Origin: Pseudevernia furfuracea
Lineage: Eukaryota > Ascomycota > Lecanoromycetes > Lecanorales > Parmeliaceae
Length of the DNA: 64,000 bases
Assembly: GCA_022315425.1 (NCBI GenBank)
Contig: JAIUPT010000050.1
Coordinates: forward strand, 992,001 to 1,056,000
Reading direction: 5' to 3'
In this document: one piece after another, positions 33,849 through 45,349 of the stretch
Layout of the letters: each line of letters begins with the position of its first letter
Position numbering within the stretch: position 1 is the first letter of the stretch
Notes under the pieces: generated by a model
What the model was told of the DNA's origin: nothing
Database searches by the model: none
What the model saw: only the letters and a program-made list of their open reading frames with translations
Translations under genes and position numbers: made by a program

Positions 33849-34893
33849 ACTATGCAATGATCGACGCGGCTCAAGATCTTCATCCACATTGGGATCACCG
33901 ACATCAGACCTGGAAATGCGCTTTGGTGTTACATACCAGGAGGTGATGCCTGTTAATTGAAAGAGGCACTCGCTCGGATTCTCTTGGAAATGAGAATGAA
34001 AAAAATTGTTTGTCAGTGATCTTGCATAATTCGACACATGCGCCTGGGTACCTAGTACTAAAGCCTTGCAAGATCGACATGAGCTAGAGGGGGTCGGAAC
34101 CCGCAGTGAAAAAAGGTCCCTACCGCAGTCTGTTGTTCGACATTTGCCCATAATAATTGGACAGGTGTATCCTTAGAAGCCTGGCTTTTAGGTAATGTTG
34201 TGTTCACCAATGTCCCTTGATGTTGAGACCGCGGACTCCGAAGGCGGAGTCTATGCATGACACCCGAGAGCTGGCGTTGAGATCTCTACTCAGCAGAAGC
34301 GTCCTGTCATTCATATGCAAGCTTCATGCAGGTGGTGCAGGTACCCGTGTCCCAGCGGAAGCGGTGCGGTGGCCCATGCAAGTCCCCAAAATGTAGCATT
34401 TCTCTTTCGAATAACATCATATGGCCCTTTGACCTCGGTGAACATAAGCGGTTGGTACAGAAGTAACAAAATATAAGCCCATATCCCAATGTGTCCGACG
34501 AGTTCAAGAAATCCAATACAAAAAAATTCTTCCATGCTCATTCCAACAAAAAAAAAGGTGCGCACGGTGAAACACCGCTAGAATGCAAAGGTTAAAGAGC
34601 GTGTATACCAGTGAAAATGTAGTATCCACAACTAGTCGTCTATCAAAATCATATCCGTCCTTAGTCAATCCCGCTAAAAACGAAGGGTATATTTTCTCCA
34701 GATTCTCCAAATTCTCCAAGCAAGCAAAGCATTAAAAGTGTACCATTAGATATCATTTCAGATACCCGCTTGTGACCCAGTCTGTAGCGATTCTGTATTG
34801 AACCGACGGTCAAGGGGAAGCGGTGAATACCGACTACGCGCAAAGTATGTTTGAAGAAGAAACAAAAGGAGGAGGTGGCTTTGGTCAAGCTCT
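33849..34893. other. Intergenic, no supported gene
   Basis: Flank between the DIRS copy and the DUF6594 gene. Short frames only; no family recognised. Confidence 0.55.
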
Positions 34894-36547
34894 TTAGTTT
34901 TCCATGCTCGTCATGACGTTCGAAGTATTGCCTAAAAAAACGACCAGCACGGCAGAGTATGCAGCGGTTGCAGTAAAAACTTCTTGTTTCTTCGCTTGCG
35001 TGAAGATTGAGCAAGAGGCGGAGAAGACCAGCGTGAAGATGAAAATTGTAAGGATCTGTTCGTTGCTCTTCCGCTCGACCTCTGACCGGTTGGTGGGTTG
35101 CAATTTGAAAAGCACAAATATGGGGACTAATAATAAGATTGCGGCTAGTATCGTGACAACGGCGCGCAGAACATTGTCGAGGCGGTCGAGACAGACCAAA
35201 TGCACTGCTTCGTCTCCAGTCTTAATTTTCTGCTCGTGAGTGCGGAATAATGTCTGTTCATGAAGGTCAGAGAAAGCACTGGGGATATAAGGAAGGCTTG
35301 AGACTGAAACGTGGAGATCACAGGCAGATGAAACGTGGCGGCGCCATACTGGAGTGGCTGTCGAACAGAGTTGTGAAACACGAGATGTTGAGCACTCACT
35401 CTAGTAGCGGTCCTTGAGATGGTGTTCATCGTGTCCTCGAGGCAAGTATTCAGCCAGCCGCGGTCGGCAGCACAACCTAGAGCAGCTAAGTCTGGCCCTT
35501 CACGAATCCAGTCAGCTTCGCTGCAGACTAGGCTTTCGGTATTGTGAATCAAAGTATGCACGTTGCGCTGAGATCTCCGGGAAGGTCGTTTGATGGCCTG
35601 AATTTGCTGCGTTCGCAACAGCGCTTCATCTACTATTGAATTAGTATACGAGCCCAGATTCGAAAGAGACTGTGAGCGTACCATATTCCTTGAGCTTGCT
35701 GTGCACACTAGCTACGATCTCCTTGCGTCTTGAATCTGGGCGCTCATAATCTCGTCTGCGCGAAACTAGCCGCTTCTGGTCACCATCTCTGAATTCCCAT
35801 TTATCAAATTCCGCCAAGTCATGCTGGAGAGCAGCAAGCTCATCCTGGAGGTGCAGTAGAGCGTAGTTTCGAAGCCATCCAAATTTCCTATATCTGGATT
35901 AAGGTCTCGCTGTCAGTATTGGCGATTTGAGGGGGGGTATCAAACCTTAGAATGCGTTTCGAGAAAATGAAACTCCCAAGGCATGTCTCAAGACTCGAAG
36001 GTCTCTCTAAACGAGAAAGTATCGACTCCGAAGATACGTACATTAAAAAGTCCGAGTCTAAGTCCTCGATAGCAGCGACTTTGCCATAGCCTGAACAATA
36101 TTCGTTCACTGCAATGAAAGCGTAAGCCCTGCGAAGAATTAAGAGGAAAGAAGACTCACGGGAATGAATGATTTGATCTATCTCACCCTTGACATGGCCC
36201 GGCAGATAACTCTTCGACAGGTGGAGCTTGTCTATGATGCGCCTGATGAGGCTTTTTCTTCGCGCTTCCCATCTTGTCAACTCCTTGACATTGGTCTCAA
36301 GCGTGTCACGGTACATACCGTGGCTACCATTTCCATTCTCCAGGGAGGACAGGGAATCGAAGGGGTTGGGTAGACTTGATCGGCTACGACTTGGAGACCT
36401 GGTGGATGCTTCCTGGCTGTTCTGACTTGGTGGCTCATTGTTGACCTGGTCACAGCCTGTTTCTGCTTGTATTGTGGTCAAGGATTGCAGATCGGCCTTC
36501 GCCGACATTCCGCCGTTCGAGAGACTAATTTCGTAGTTCCCGCGCAT
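34894..36547 (-). CDS. DUF6594 membrane protein, copy A
   Basis: Fungus-specific membrane protein of unknown function. Five exons: 36547..36160, 36108..36042, 35893..35682, 35632..35400 and 35253..34894, in total 1,260 nt or 419 residues. Introns are 51, 148, 49 and 146 nt. A Ser-rich N-terminus is followed by the family core: NEYCSGYGKVAAIEDLDSDF, YRKFGWLRN, then a charged helix beginning LHLQDELAAL. Three membrane segments close the C-terminus (near LRAVVTILAAILLLVPIFVL, ILTIFIFTLVFSASCSIFT, AAYSAVLVVFLGNTS). A paralogue with the same core lies at 42930..44417. The upstream neighbour on the same strand is the small gene 37081..37576; the same pairing is seen for the paralogue. Confidence 0.88.
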
Positions 36548-37080
36548 ACGGCGCAAGATCCAAGAGCGTGTCTTGGTAAGTGGTTCGAGCCTCGAGGTTG
36601 TCACAGATAATATAGTCTTTGGCTGACAGCCTTATCGGTCTTGACAAATCAAGGAATGCGCATGCAAGGGGTGTCACATCCTTCTTTCAGCCACCATGTG
36701 AAGTACCGTCATGCATGGAACGCGGCATAAAGCAGCGTAACACAATGCTGACAGTCGACTTCATGATTGGCAGTCGCAATCGCTTTGGAACAGTCGGCAT
36801 CATCGTTTTCCGTGCGACGTGGGGTGATTGATGCTGATTACGAAACTCGGCTACGTCGGATAGGACCGCTCATATTTTCCTCTATAGTCGGGCGTTGGAC
36901 TCAACCAACCACATCATATTTCTGCAAGTTTGCTCGACACTCCGCTCCGATTGACTTGCATAAAAATCGCATCAAACGCTTAAGTAGCAGCCCCCCCATC
37001 AACCTATCATTCCTCCTAAAGATACGATACATTAAATATTTTACTACCTTTGCTGTGGTCGTAAAACCGTCCCATCAAAG

Positions 37081-37576
37081 CTAGACATACCATCCATGCA
37101 GATAATCTTCCTCGACCCAACGGACATCCTTTCCACGTGGCCACGGCGCGTCCTTTAATCTGTACACCCACTTCCGTTTCGACTTACTCCAGTGCACACA
37201 GCAAATCCAATACCGTTTGCGCGTGGGACGGCCGCTGCCATCTCTGTCGTTTGAGTCGTAGACTGTATCTTCCTTATTATACATTTGTGGAAGCTACACT
37301 AATCAGATTCGCAATCCTCAAGAACGATTTGCTGTGACTACCTACCAGTGCGCTTTGGTCTCTCTGGGCATCCGCGGCACTATTGAAGCTCGGGTCTCTG
37401 GTGATGGTCTCCCTTCCGGCACTGCGGATACTTGCAGCCTTGTTGGCAGCCCCCCTTTCCGCGCCCTGTCCATTATGTCAGTAGATGATGCGTCATAGAT
37501 CATTTGCGCGACACGGAGCTGGTTGAGGTACCTTCTTCTTGTAAGGACAGGCTGGGTGCTTTGTAGTTTGGTACAT
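37081..37576 (-). CDS. Small aromatic/basic protein A2, partner of DUF6594 copy A
   Basis: Three exons, 37576..37532, 37465..37346 and 37293..37081, all introns in phase 0 (66 and 52 nt), giving 125 residues. The last exon holds the conserved part: KEDTVYDSNDRDGSG, then RKRYWICCVHW, a Lys-rich turn, WVYRLKDAPW and WVEEDYL. The pattern of short strands with aromatic ends suggests a small SH3/Tudor-like barrel; this is inference. It is clearly homologous to the product of 44818..45349, which sits in the same place next to the other DUF6594 gene. The first exon is short and its ATG less certain. Confidence 0.7.
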
Positions 37577-40500
37577 ATCTTTGCATTGACCTACGATATG
37601 CCTGTGTGTCAATGTTCACAGCACGACCGAAGGGGTTCTTGACATTGCTTGTCGGAGGGTCTTTAGGCCTTATAGAAAGTTCATAGGCTCGAGTGCTCTT
37701 ATCTCGCTACCGGGCAGGGTGGTGTAGCCAACCACATCCCACTGAACTGAGCCGCATTCTCACTGCCACACCACCTGTACGCAGAAGAGCCCAAGTGATC
37801 CTGCCACGTCACAAAGTTTCTGTGAAAAGGCTGAAGACGATTCCGAAGACATCGTAAAGATAACTGTTGGAGCTGAAGTTAAAGCATCGATCTCATGCAT
37901 TGCATGCATCAAGTTATAAGGCGGTGAGTGTCGGCTACCTGTGCACCTCGCTTGACGCCCAACGCCCAACGTCACCTTCTGCAATAAACATATGCATGAA
38001 CACTTGCACCAGTCTTGGTCTCCAGTACGCTCCAACAATAAATCGAGGGTAGGTCGAAAATTGATAGGAAGGTACAAGGCTCAATCCAGTATGGGGCCTT
38101 TTGAAGCTGCAAAGCAGTTGGCCACTCCTCGAAATCGTTGCAGTGACCACCAAAAGGAGCCTATATGCGGCTTGAGCCTTGCATAAGTCCAGGCAATGGG
38201 GCCCTGCTTCTGTTTCCAGGCCCAGAGGAAAGGGAACCAGCACAGCCCAGACACGTGTTTGACAGCATGCATTCTCAGCTCAATCAAGCTTGCAGCAAAT
38301 CCTTTGTAGTCAGCTTCACTTGCATCGCCCCTATCACAATAGATCTCTTGGAATCTGTATCAGCACCTCTCGATAATTCGCTCGCTTGACATCATTTGTG
38401 GAAATTACGATGCATTCATGGATACCATGGCTCCCCTTGGCCCGGGCCTCTTATGCGAAGCCGTATGAAGACGATCATATGCATACCAAAATACCGCGAC
38501 GACGATCCAGCATCAGTCATTATATGCAATGATGCAAGGCTATGTCTACCAGTTTCATGCTTGATTACATTAACATGGCCGTACAAAGTGCTTATTAAAT
38601 CGCTGATATACGCATTGAGAGTAGTTGACCGGATTGCTCTTGTCATTTACCTATTAGTCGTTTCTTAATACCGATGTGAAGAACGTAGAAGCGTTGTCTT
38701 ACCAATTATGAGATCGTCATTATTCAGCAACCTCAATCATATAGCAGTTCTTCTCGTCTTGCGTCCCAGAAAATGCTATTGTCTATAGGCAAAGCCTTAC
38801 GAGCAACGAGACCATTAGATGTGAATCCTTGTCGAGGACTATTTGGCTGAATAAGAGCCATGTCTACAATATCATGGTCCACAATTCCATGCCATGCACT
38901 GTTCATCATCTAACAGATGACTATTACTCCTGGAGGCATGGCCTGCAGCACATGCCTATCATTTCATTTCTAATGCCCACGGACGCATTCTGCTTGATAC
39001 CATCATCCCAATTTTGATCCAAGCTTTTCTTATAACCCAAAAATCTCTCTACAATGTTCCCTGAAAATTGGAAGCTTGTATTGAAAACCGCGGTACAGTA
39101 TCGCCAAACTCTATCCGACGGCCAAGAACGAGATATAGAAAGGCGTCTAAGCAACCACAGACCGCCCTGTAGACATAAAGGGAGAGTTTGAGCCACGATT
39201 TAGCTGCATCAGGCCCGCACCGTATATTCGCACAGACATGCTAGCCATGCACTGCTAGACGTAGGACCCCCATTCGTGGTATTCCCCAAAAATAGCACTA
39301 GTACTGCGCTACAAGCCAATATGGCAGTGAAGCTGTATTGCTTCCTAGCCTAGGTGAAAAGTGAGGAGCAAGTCGAAAACGTGCGGGGAAGAGAAACACA
39401 ATCAGAATCTAAAGTTGGCTTCTGCTATTGACTTTGTTTTAGTTCTTTATCTGAAGCTCGAGGGATATAAGGACGAGGGATATAAGGACGGGGATGAGAA
39501 GCAGGGAGGCAGCGAGGTTCGTCAAATTGGTACAAGGTTGACGGCGGGTGTCGTAGGCGCGGCGCGGCTTTCCTCGGCGGTCTTTGTAGGACTTCAACTC
39601 CATGCTACTGCGTCATCATGAGCAGAAGAAAATAAGGTGCTTTTAACGTTAGGTTAGCTGATCAAAATCTTTCAACATGATGCAAATTAATAAAAGAAGT
39701 TAAGTATCACAAGCCAGGCTTGAACTAGAGGTACGGCTCAAATGTCGCATCCCGTCTCACACGATGGGAGGTTAAGGAAAGAGCCGTTGTTGACACAAAC
39801 GCATGATGCAATCGAAGTAAGCCCCGTTTCGCTGCGACGGTGGTTGGTGCTGTGTGCCACCTATTCGTCCGAAGTGTGCGATCCACAAAAGTCGGGAATC
39901 TCTAGACGCCAATCGCCCACCTCCTTCATGCCCCAACCCTAGTCGGTATCGGGGCTCGGGCCCTGGACCATGGTATGATTCGATTCGGAAATACGAGGTA
40001 GGTAGCCTGAATGCGCAGAGCAAGTAAGTGCGTGAGATCTACCAAACCAGAGATCCGCATTGAGTTCTCCGTGGGTCAAGTCAAGCTTTCAATCTGGATC
40101 ATGTGTTCAATTCCTCAATTTTGCGATACTTCTCAGGCGCCTGCAGAATTTTTAGTCAGCTTATCTATTACTAAGGTAAAGAAAGTCGTCAGCTATTACA
40201 TGGGTCTACTTAGGCCTAAGGTAATTCGCGGGCAAAATTTCGGCGAGGAAGGCTGAGGATACAATCTCCCGATTCTCTGGCTTTCTGAGGTGTGGGTGTG
40301 ACAATAGGTCTGAGTCAATTGTCTATCCGTACTCCGGCTCCCGGGGCCCGGGGGTCGGGATCTGAGAGTATGTCTGACCAGGCGCCCTCTTCGTACTTCG
40401 ACCTCGTATCGTGAAGGTCTAAGAGTACGTCTGACTAGATCTTCTCTCCGTTCCGTTGATTTTCTGACGTGTAGCTCTGGCTATCATTCTGAATAGGCTG

Positions 40501-42929
40501 TCTTTTTCGACGCTGGAATATTTAGCAGATCAATTAAGACGCATATGGGTCTGAGTACGCAATTGCTGTTCTCTGTGCTAATTTGAACTCCTCGTAGGGT
40601 TTTACAATTAAATGCGCTTCGATCTCATGTTGTTCCAACTGTCTGTTGGGACTTGAGACATTTTTGAATGATTCGGTGACAGACTGCGTTCGGAAGATCT
40701 CATGCGGATCTTTTCCTATACATACAACCCGTAGGCTCGAGTACCCTGTATCTCGCTTCCCTTCCTTCAAACCAGGGCGATACGGCCAGCCGATCCTTGA
40801 CCATTAATGCCGCGTTCGCACCCACACTCAATCCAGAAGAGTCCAATGTCTTCAGCCAGGTCTCTCTGTTGTAGTAAAAAGCCTAAACATTGGTGAATGT
40901 GTCAAAAACTACTTAGAAGCAATTCCACAGGAACAGTTCGAAGCGCAGCATAGCCTACAATAGGACTTCGATGCAACAAGGGGATTGGCACGTCTACAAA
41001 CTCACTGCTTAACAGGCATCCTCAACGCAACCTCGTTGGTGCCCGACTGCGCATGCCGATACTCACATGAGTGCTGACATGCAGCGAGTTGCTGCATGAG
41101 AGCTCTGTGCTTTCACCCGCGTTTCCCAAGTCCAGCTCGAAGCATTAATAGAGTCAAGCCAAGAGATGAAGTGTCACGGAGCTATTCGCGCGAGAGCTCG
41201 GCTTTACCATGACAAAGCTCGGGTTTGCTCCTCGCGATCACATGAATCACAAATACCCTCATATACAGCAAAAAATGGATTTTCATCTGCTAAGCATGGA
41301 TTTCATATCAAACATGGGCGATTCTAACCCTACATCAGTATGGCACCGCCTACCATTATCCATCTATTCAGCGCATTCAATGATGCCCAGACAGCAAGGC
41401 ACCTCAAGCTTCTGTCTCTCGGCCAATTGGCAATCTCGTTGTCACCGAATAGCCCCGAGTCATTCCGCAATTGCGCGTAACGAAAACTTTCTTCGACCCA
41501 ACCCAACGGTCCCCCCCATCAGCACCTGATCCAACTGCCATTTTGATTTAACATGGGTGATCCAGCCCATCCCGACGATCGTAATTGACCCAGCCTCGTT
41601 TGGACCCCGAGGCTGTCATCGGGCTTGACTTTACCCTTGTGATACACCTGCATCCCTGCATTGACAATGGAGGATTAATGTTTCCTAAACATTCACTGAT
41701 GTTGACCAACCATGTCCTCGTGAATGCTGAGAAATCCCGTACTGGGAAGGTGCAAGGGCAACAAAATCCGTTCTGGCGTGATATTACTATCCGTCATGGC
41801 AAGCTACTGGCTAATGTTCCAAGAAAATCCGCCGCCATGCAAGATGTGTGGGTGATGAGGGCAATTGCTCTAGCGCCGAGGGAATCCTCACCTTTGTCGT
41901 GCGTTCTTTAACACCGCATGCATTTTTTTAAGTCCTCGCTAACCATAGCACTAGAGGTACGTGGGCCACATCCTACCCAAACTGCATAGGACCATCATAT
42001 TGACTTGTCTACACGAGAGTTCACCTGCTGTTCAGCGAATAGATTCCGCGCAGGGGCACGCAGGATCTTCAGGTGCCAATGATAGGTCAAAGATGGCATC
42101 GCCTACGACCATGCAATCTACTCGGCCTGCATTTGACGACGGTGACCTTGGACCGGAATATTCAATTAAAACCGTTAAATTTTAAGTTCGGCAGGCTTTG
42201 AGCGCACTGCCGTAAATCAATTCAGTCCCTCGCCAGCATGCATGGAGACTTGCTGACCTCATGACCACACACTACGGGGACAGATCCTCATTGCTGGCAG
42301 CATATTGTGCTGCTTCGAGAAGTGTCAGCGAATCTTTCGGACGGGCTGCGCTCCTCATTTGTGGAACTGCTTCAAGCGGCATTGAATGTGTAGTTTTTCC
42401 GAGACGCTTGAATTCATTAAATCTGTGAAAAATGCTCCGCGCCTGGATATATGCGCAAAATGGGTTGATTAATTCCGTGTGAAGAATGTTGATGTTATTT
42501 AGTCCAAATCATGCGTGTCGTGTTCTCATATCCCAAGGCTCCCACCAGTATCCACGCCTTTTAACTCAATTCGAATGTTGTTTCATAAGTGTGCCAAATA
42601 CCCTTATATCTTTGTCCAGAGCGTCCAAGTCTCGTTGTGTCCCACTTTTCCCGGCCAATTGCTCCTTGCCCAAAACCCTATAGGTGTAGTGTTCCTTTCT
42701 AGCCAAACCGTAAGAGTCTCTTCGCTCGATTGCTAAAAGGAACGAACAAATCAGAAGAAAATGCAAATATAACTGGACAACGTTGATAGCCAGAGTAGGA
42801 TCAAAGAAACGAAGGGAACTGTTGGAAAAGCATTGCCCGGTCCCCGGAGAGCATGAATGCAGATAACGAATGACTTGTCGCGAGGTCGTCTGTGTCCGAG
42901 TTGATGCTCGGTCGCCGAGGTCATTCTGA
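37577..42929. other. Long gene-poor region
   Basis: 5.3 kb between the two DUF6594 units without a convincing gene. Many frames of 60-110 codons exist on both strands, but none shows a family motif or coherent splice sites. A short stretch is similar at 37690-37720 and 40725-40760 (GCGAGATA...CTCGAGCCTA on the minus strand), maybe a relic of the duplication. No LTR or TIR structure was found. Confidence 0.5.
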
Positions 42930-44417
42930 TCAGCTTTCGCTTGAGACATTCATGACCTGCGAGGTGTTGCCCAAGAACACCACCAGTACCGCACAATACG
43001 CAGCGGTGGCTGTAAAAACCTCCTGCTTTCTTGCCTTGGTGAAGATCGAGCAGGAAGCGGAGGCGATCAGAGTAGACCCGAATATGGTCAACACTTGAAA
43101 TTTGCTCCGGCTCTTGACTTGAGAGGGATTTTCCGGTTGAAGCTCGAAAAGTATGAGAACGGGAACGAGCAGTGAAACAGCCGTAAAGAACGTAAGGATT
43201 GCCCGTAGAAGAGCATCGAAGCGCGCAGGGGATACCAGAAAGAGGCATGGGTCTGATCCGGTTTTGATTTTCTGCTCTTTGGTACGGAAGATTTTCTTGT
43301 GAGAGTTAGTATTTGGATCAAAAAACGCGGAACCTGTTTTGGTTACGCAAGACCGCGGAGAGATGTTGATGAAGCAAGGGGCTCCAGCGGGGTTTCAGGA
43401 AGCAGTGCTAAGACGAGATGGGAGAATCTATTCACGAGTACCAAAAGGAAAGGATGGCTGCTCACCATGAGTGCCTTTTTTGAAACTTTGTTTAGTAAAT
43501 CTTCGAGAAAGTCGTTGAACCAGCCATGTTCTGCATCTGGTGCCAACGCTGCCAAGTCTTCAGAGTGACGGATCCATGTAGCCTCTGTTTGTACCAAGTT
43601 CTTACCGACCCTTTGATATACGCTTGCCTGATTCCTCATAGTGGGCTTCTTGATGGCATGCAGCTTTTGCAAACGAAACAAAAGCTCGTCTGATAGGCGT
43701 TAGAAAAGCCCAATTCAAGATTTCCCTTGGTGACCTACCGTATTCCTCAAGTTTCTCCTTTATAAGCTTTAACATGATTGGTCGCTTTGAGTCTGACCGA
43801 CGGTCATCTTTTCGTCGTGATTGCTGATAGACAGGTCTGCTGTTGATGGCATCGTCTTTGTCAAACTCCTTGAGTTCCTCTTCCAACAATTGAAGTTCAT
43901 CTTGTAGATGCAGCAGCAGTCGATTATGTAGCCAGCCAAATTTTCGGTACATCAAAAAGCATGGATCACAGTCTTCGAAAGCTGCAACACTGCCATATCC
44001 CCGCACATATTCGTCTACTGATTCATCAAGTCAGCACACTTCCCCCTACCCAACCCTTATGTATCTCACGTGGTTTAGTTATCGAAGGGACCCGACAGTT
44101 GTAAGTGATCTCGGGTGGACGAACCGACAGTCCGACTGCGAGTTTGAGCCGGGTGATGAGGCTCCTTTGTTCGGGACCTCGATTAGAGTGTGTGAGCAGC
44201 CATAACACGTGAAAGAGGATGTTTATAGCTCACTCTCAATGTTGGAGCTCTCCGCATCGAATTTATACGCGGAGTCGGTATGAGGTGGACAGCCTGCTCC
44301 GGTAGACTCGTTTGGGGTTGTGGACGGCGGCTGGCGCGGATCAGCCTGACTCCGCGTAGCCTGACCCGGCGAGCTTGGGACTTCCGCTTTTTCGACCTCT
44401 AACGTCCTCGTCGCCAT
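42930..44417 (-). CDS. DUF6594 membrane protein, copy B
   Basis: Paralogue of 34894..36547. Four exons: 44417..44234, 44017..43739, 43689..43466 and 43295..42930, in total 1,053 nt or 350 residues. Introns are 216, 49 and 170 nt. The Pro/Ser-rich N-terminus leads to DEYVRGYGSVAAFEDCDPCF, MYRKFGWLHNRLLLHLQDEL and an acidic helix. The C-terminus has three membrane segments, and its final block (SCSIFTKARKQEVFTATAAY, AVLVVFLGNTS) is nearly identical to copy A. It ends in TGA. Copies A and B differ much in the N-terminal half, so the duplication is old. Confidence 0.88.
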
Positions 44418-44817
44418 CAGGATGGAAGTGTTCAAGTACACAAGACAAGCATTTTGGAAACGATGCGTGACCCTTGGCAGAATAATTAGTTGGATGCATA
44501 AGCGGAGTGAGCACATTCATTTGCTGCGAAGGCGGGCGACTACAGAAGGCTTTCGTCTTCTCTTATTCGTCATTAAAACTGCACCGCATAACCCCCCTTC
44601 TCGGGTGTCGCACAACCCTGCAGAGACTGGCGTTCGCTCCAGTACCAGTACCCACATCCATCTTGTCCCACGCCTAATCAATATTCGGCTGGGGCCGTAT
44701 CTGACTCAAGCCAATCAAGAGAGCTTGGGTGCAACCTCTACCGCACTTCTGGGTAACATAGACTTTTGATGCAAAAAGTAGACCTAGTAAAACTTGTCTT
44801 TAATTAAATTCGGACTC

Positions 44818-45349
44818 TTAGGCCGGTGACCACTCCAAGAGGTTTGCTTCTGCTACCCAATGTCCCTCGTGCTGACCGTTGCACTGGACTCCCGCCCAAT
44901 CTTCCGGTTCCACATCTTTCAGACGGTATTCTTTTACGCCGTCTCTTGTCCTGTGGCAGCAGACCCAATACTTCGTTTTCTTCAAGTTGCCGTCAATATC
45001 CTTTTCAGTTCTGTCGTAGACTTTGTCCTTCCTGTCGAACAACTCTGGAGTCTGTGGAAAGGACATACATCAGCTGTTCCGCCTACAAAGGACGTAGAAA
45101 ATGCTGTACCTCATCTGGCGGTAGCATGCCCCCTCCTACCGTCTTCACCCTGTAGGAAGAGGATTTTATGACGCCAGGCGTGCTTCGACTGCTTGAAGAA
45201 GGAGCATCTTGGGCGATGATAGTGTTGTCAACATCCTGTATAACTCGGCGGTCAGTAAAAAGAAGGCCATGCGCTTCATAAATAAGTCAACCAGACTGTA
45301 CCTCATCCAGCTTGCGACCATACTCATCAATAGCCTGACGGTGAGACAT
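44818..45349 (-). CDS. Small aromatic/basic protein B2, partner of DUF6594 copy B
   Basis: Three exons, 45349..45302, 45235..45110 and 45051..44818, introns of 66 and 58 nt, both phase 0, giving 135 residues. Conserved part: FDRKDKVYDRTEKDIDG, KKTKYWVCCHR, VKEYRLKDVEPEDWAG and HWVAEANLLEW, matching A2 at most aromatic positions. Exon sizes (48/126/234) parallel those of A2 (45/120/213). It lies 400 bp upstream of DUF6594 copy B on the same strand, as A2 lies 534 bp upstream of copy A. No signal peptide or membrane segment; probably cytosolic or nuclear. Function unknown. Confidence 0.8.
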
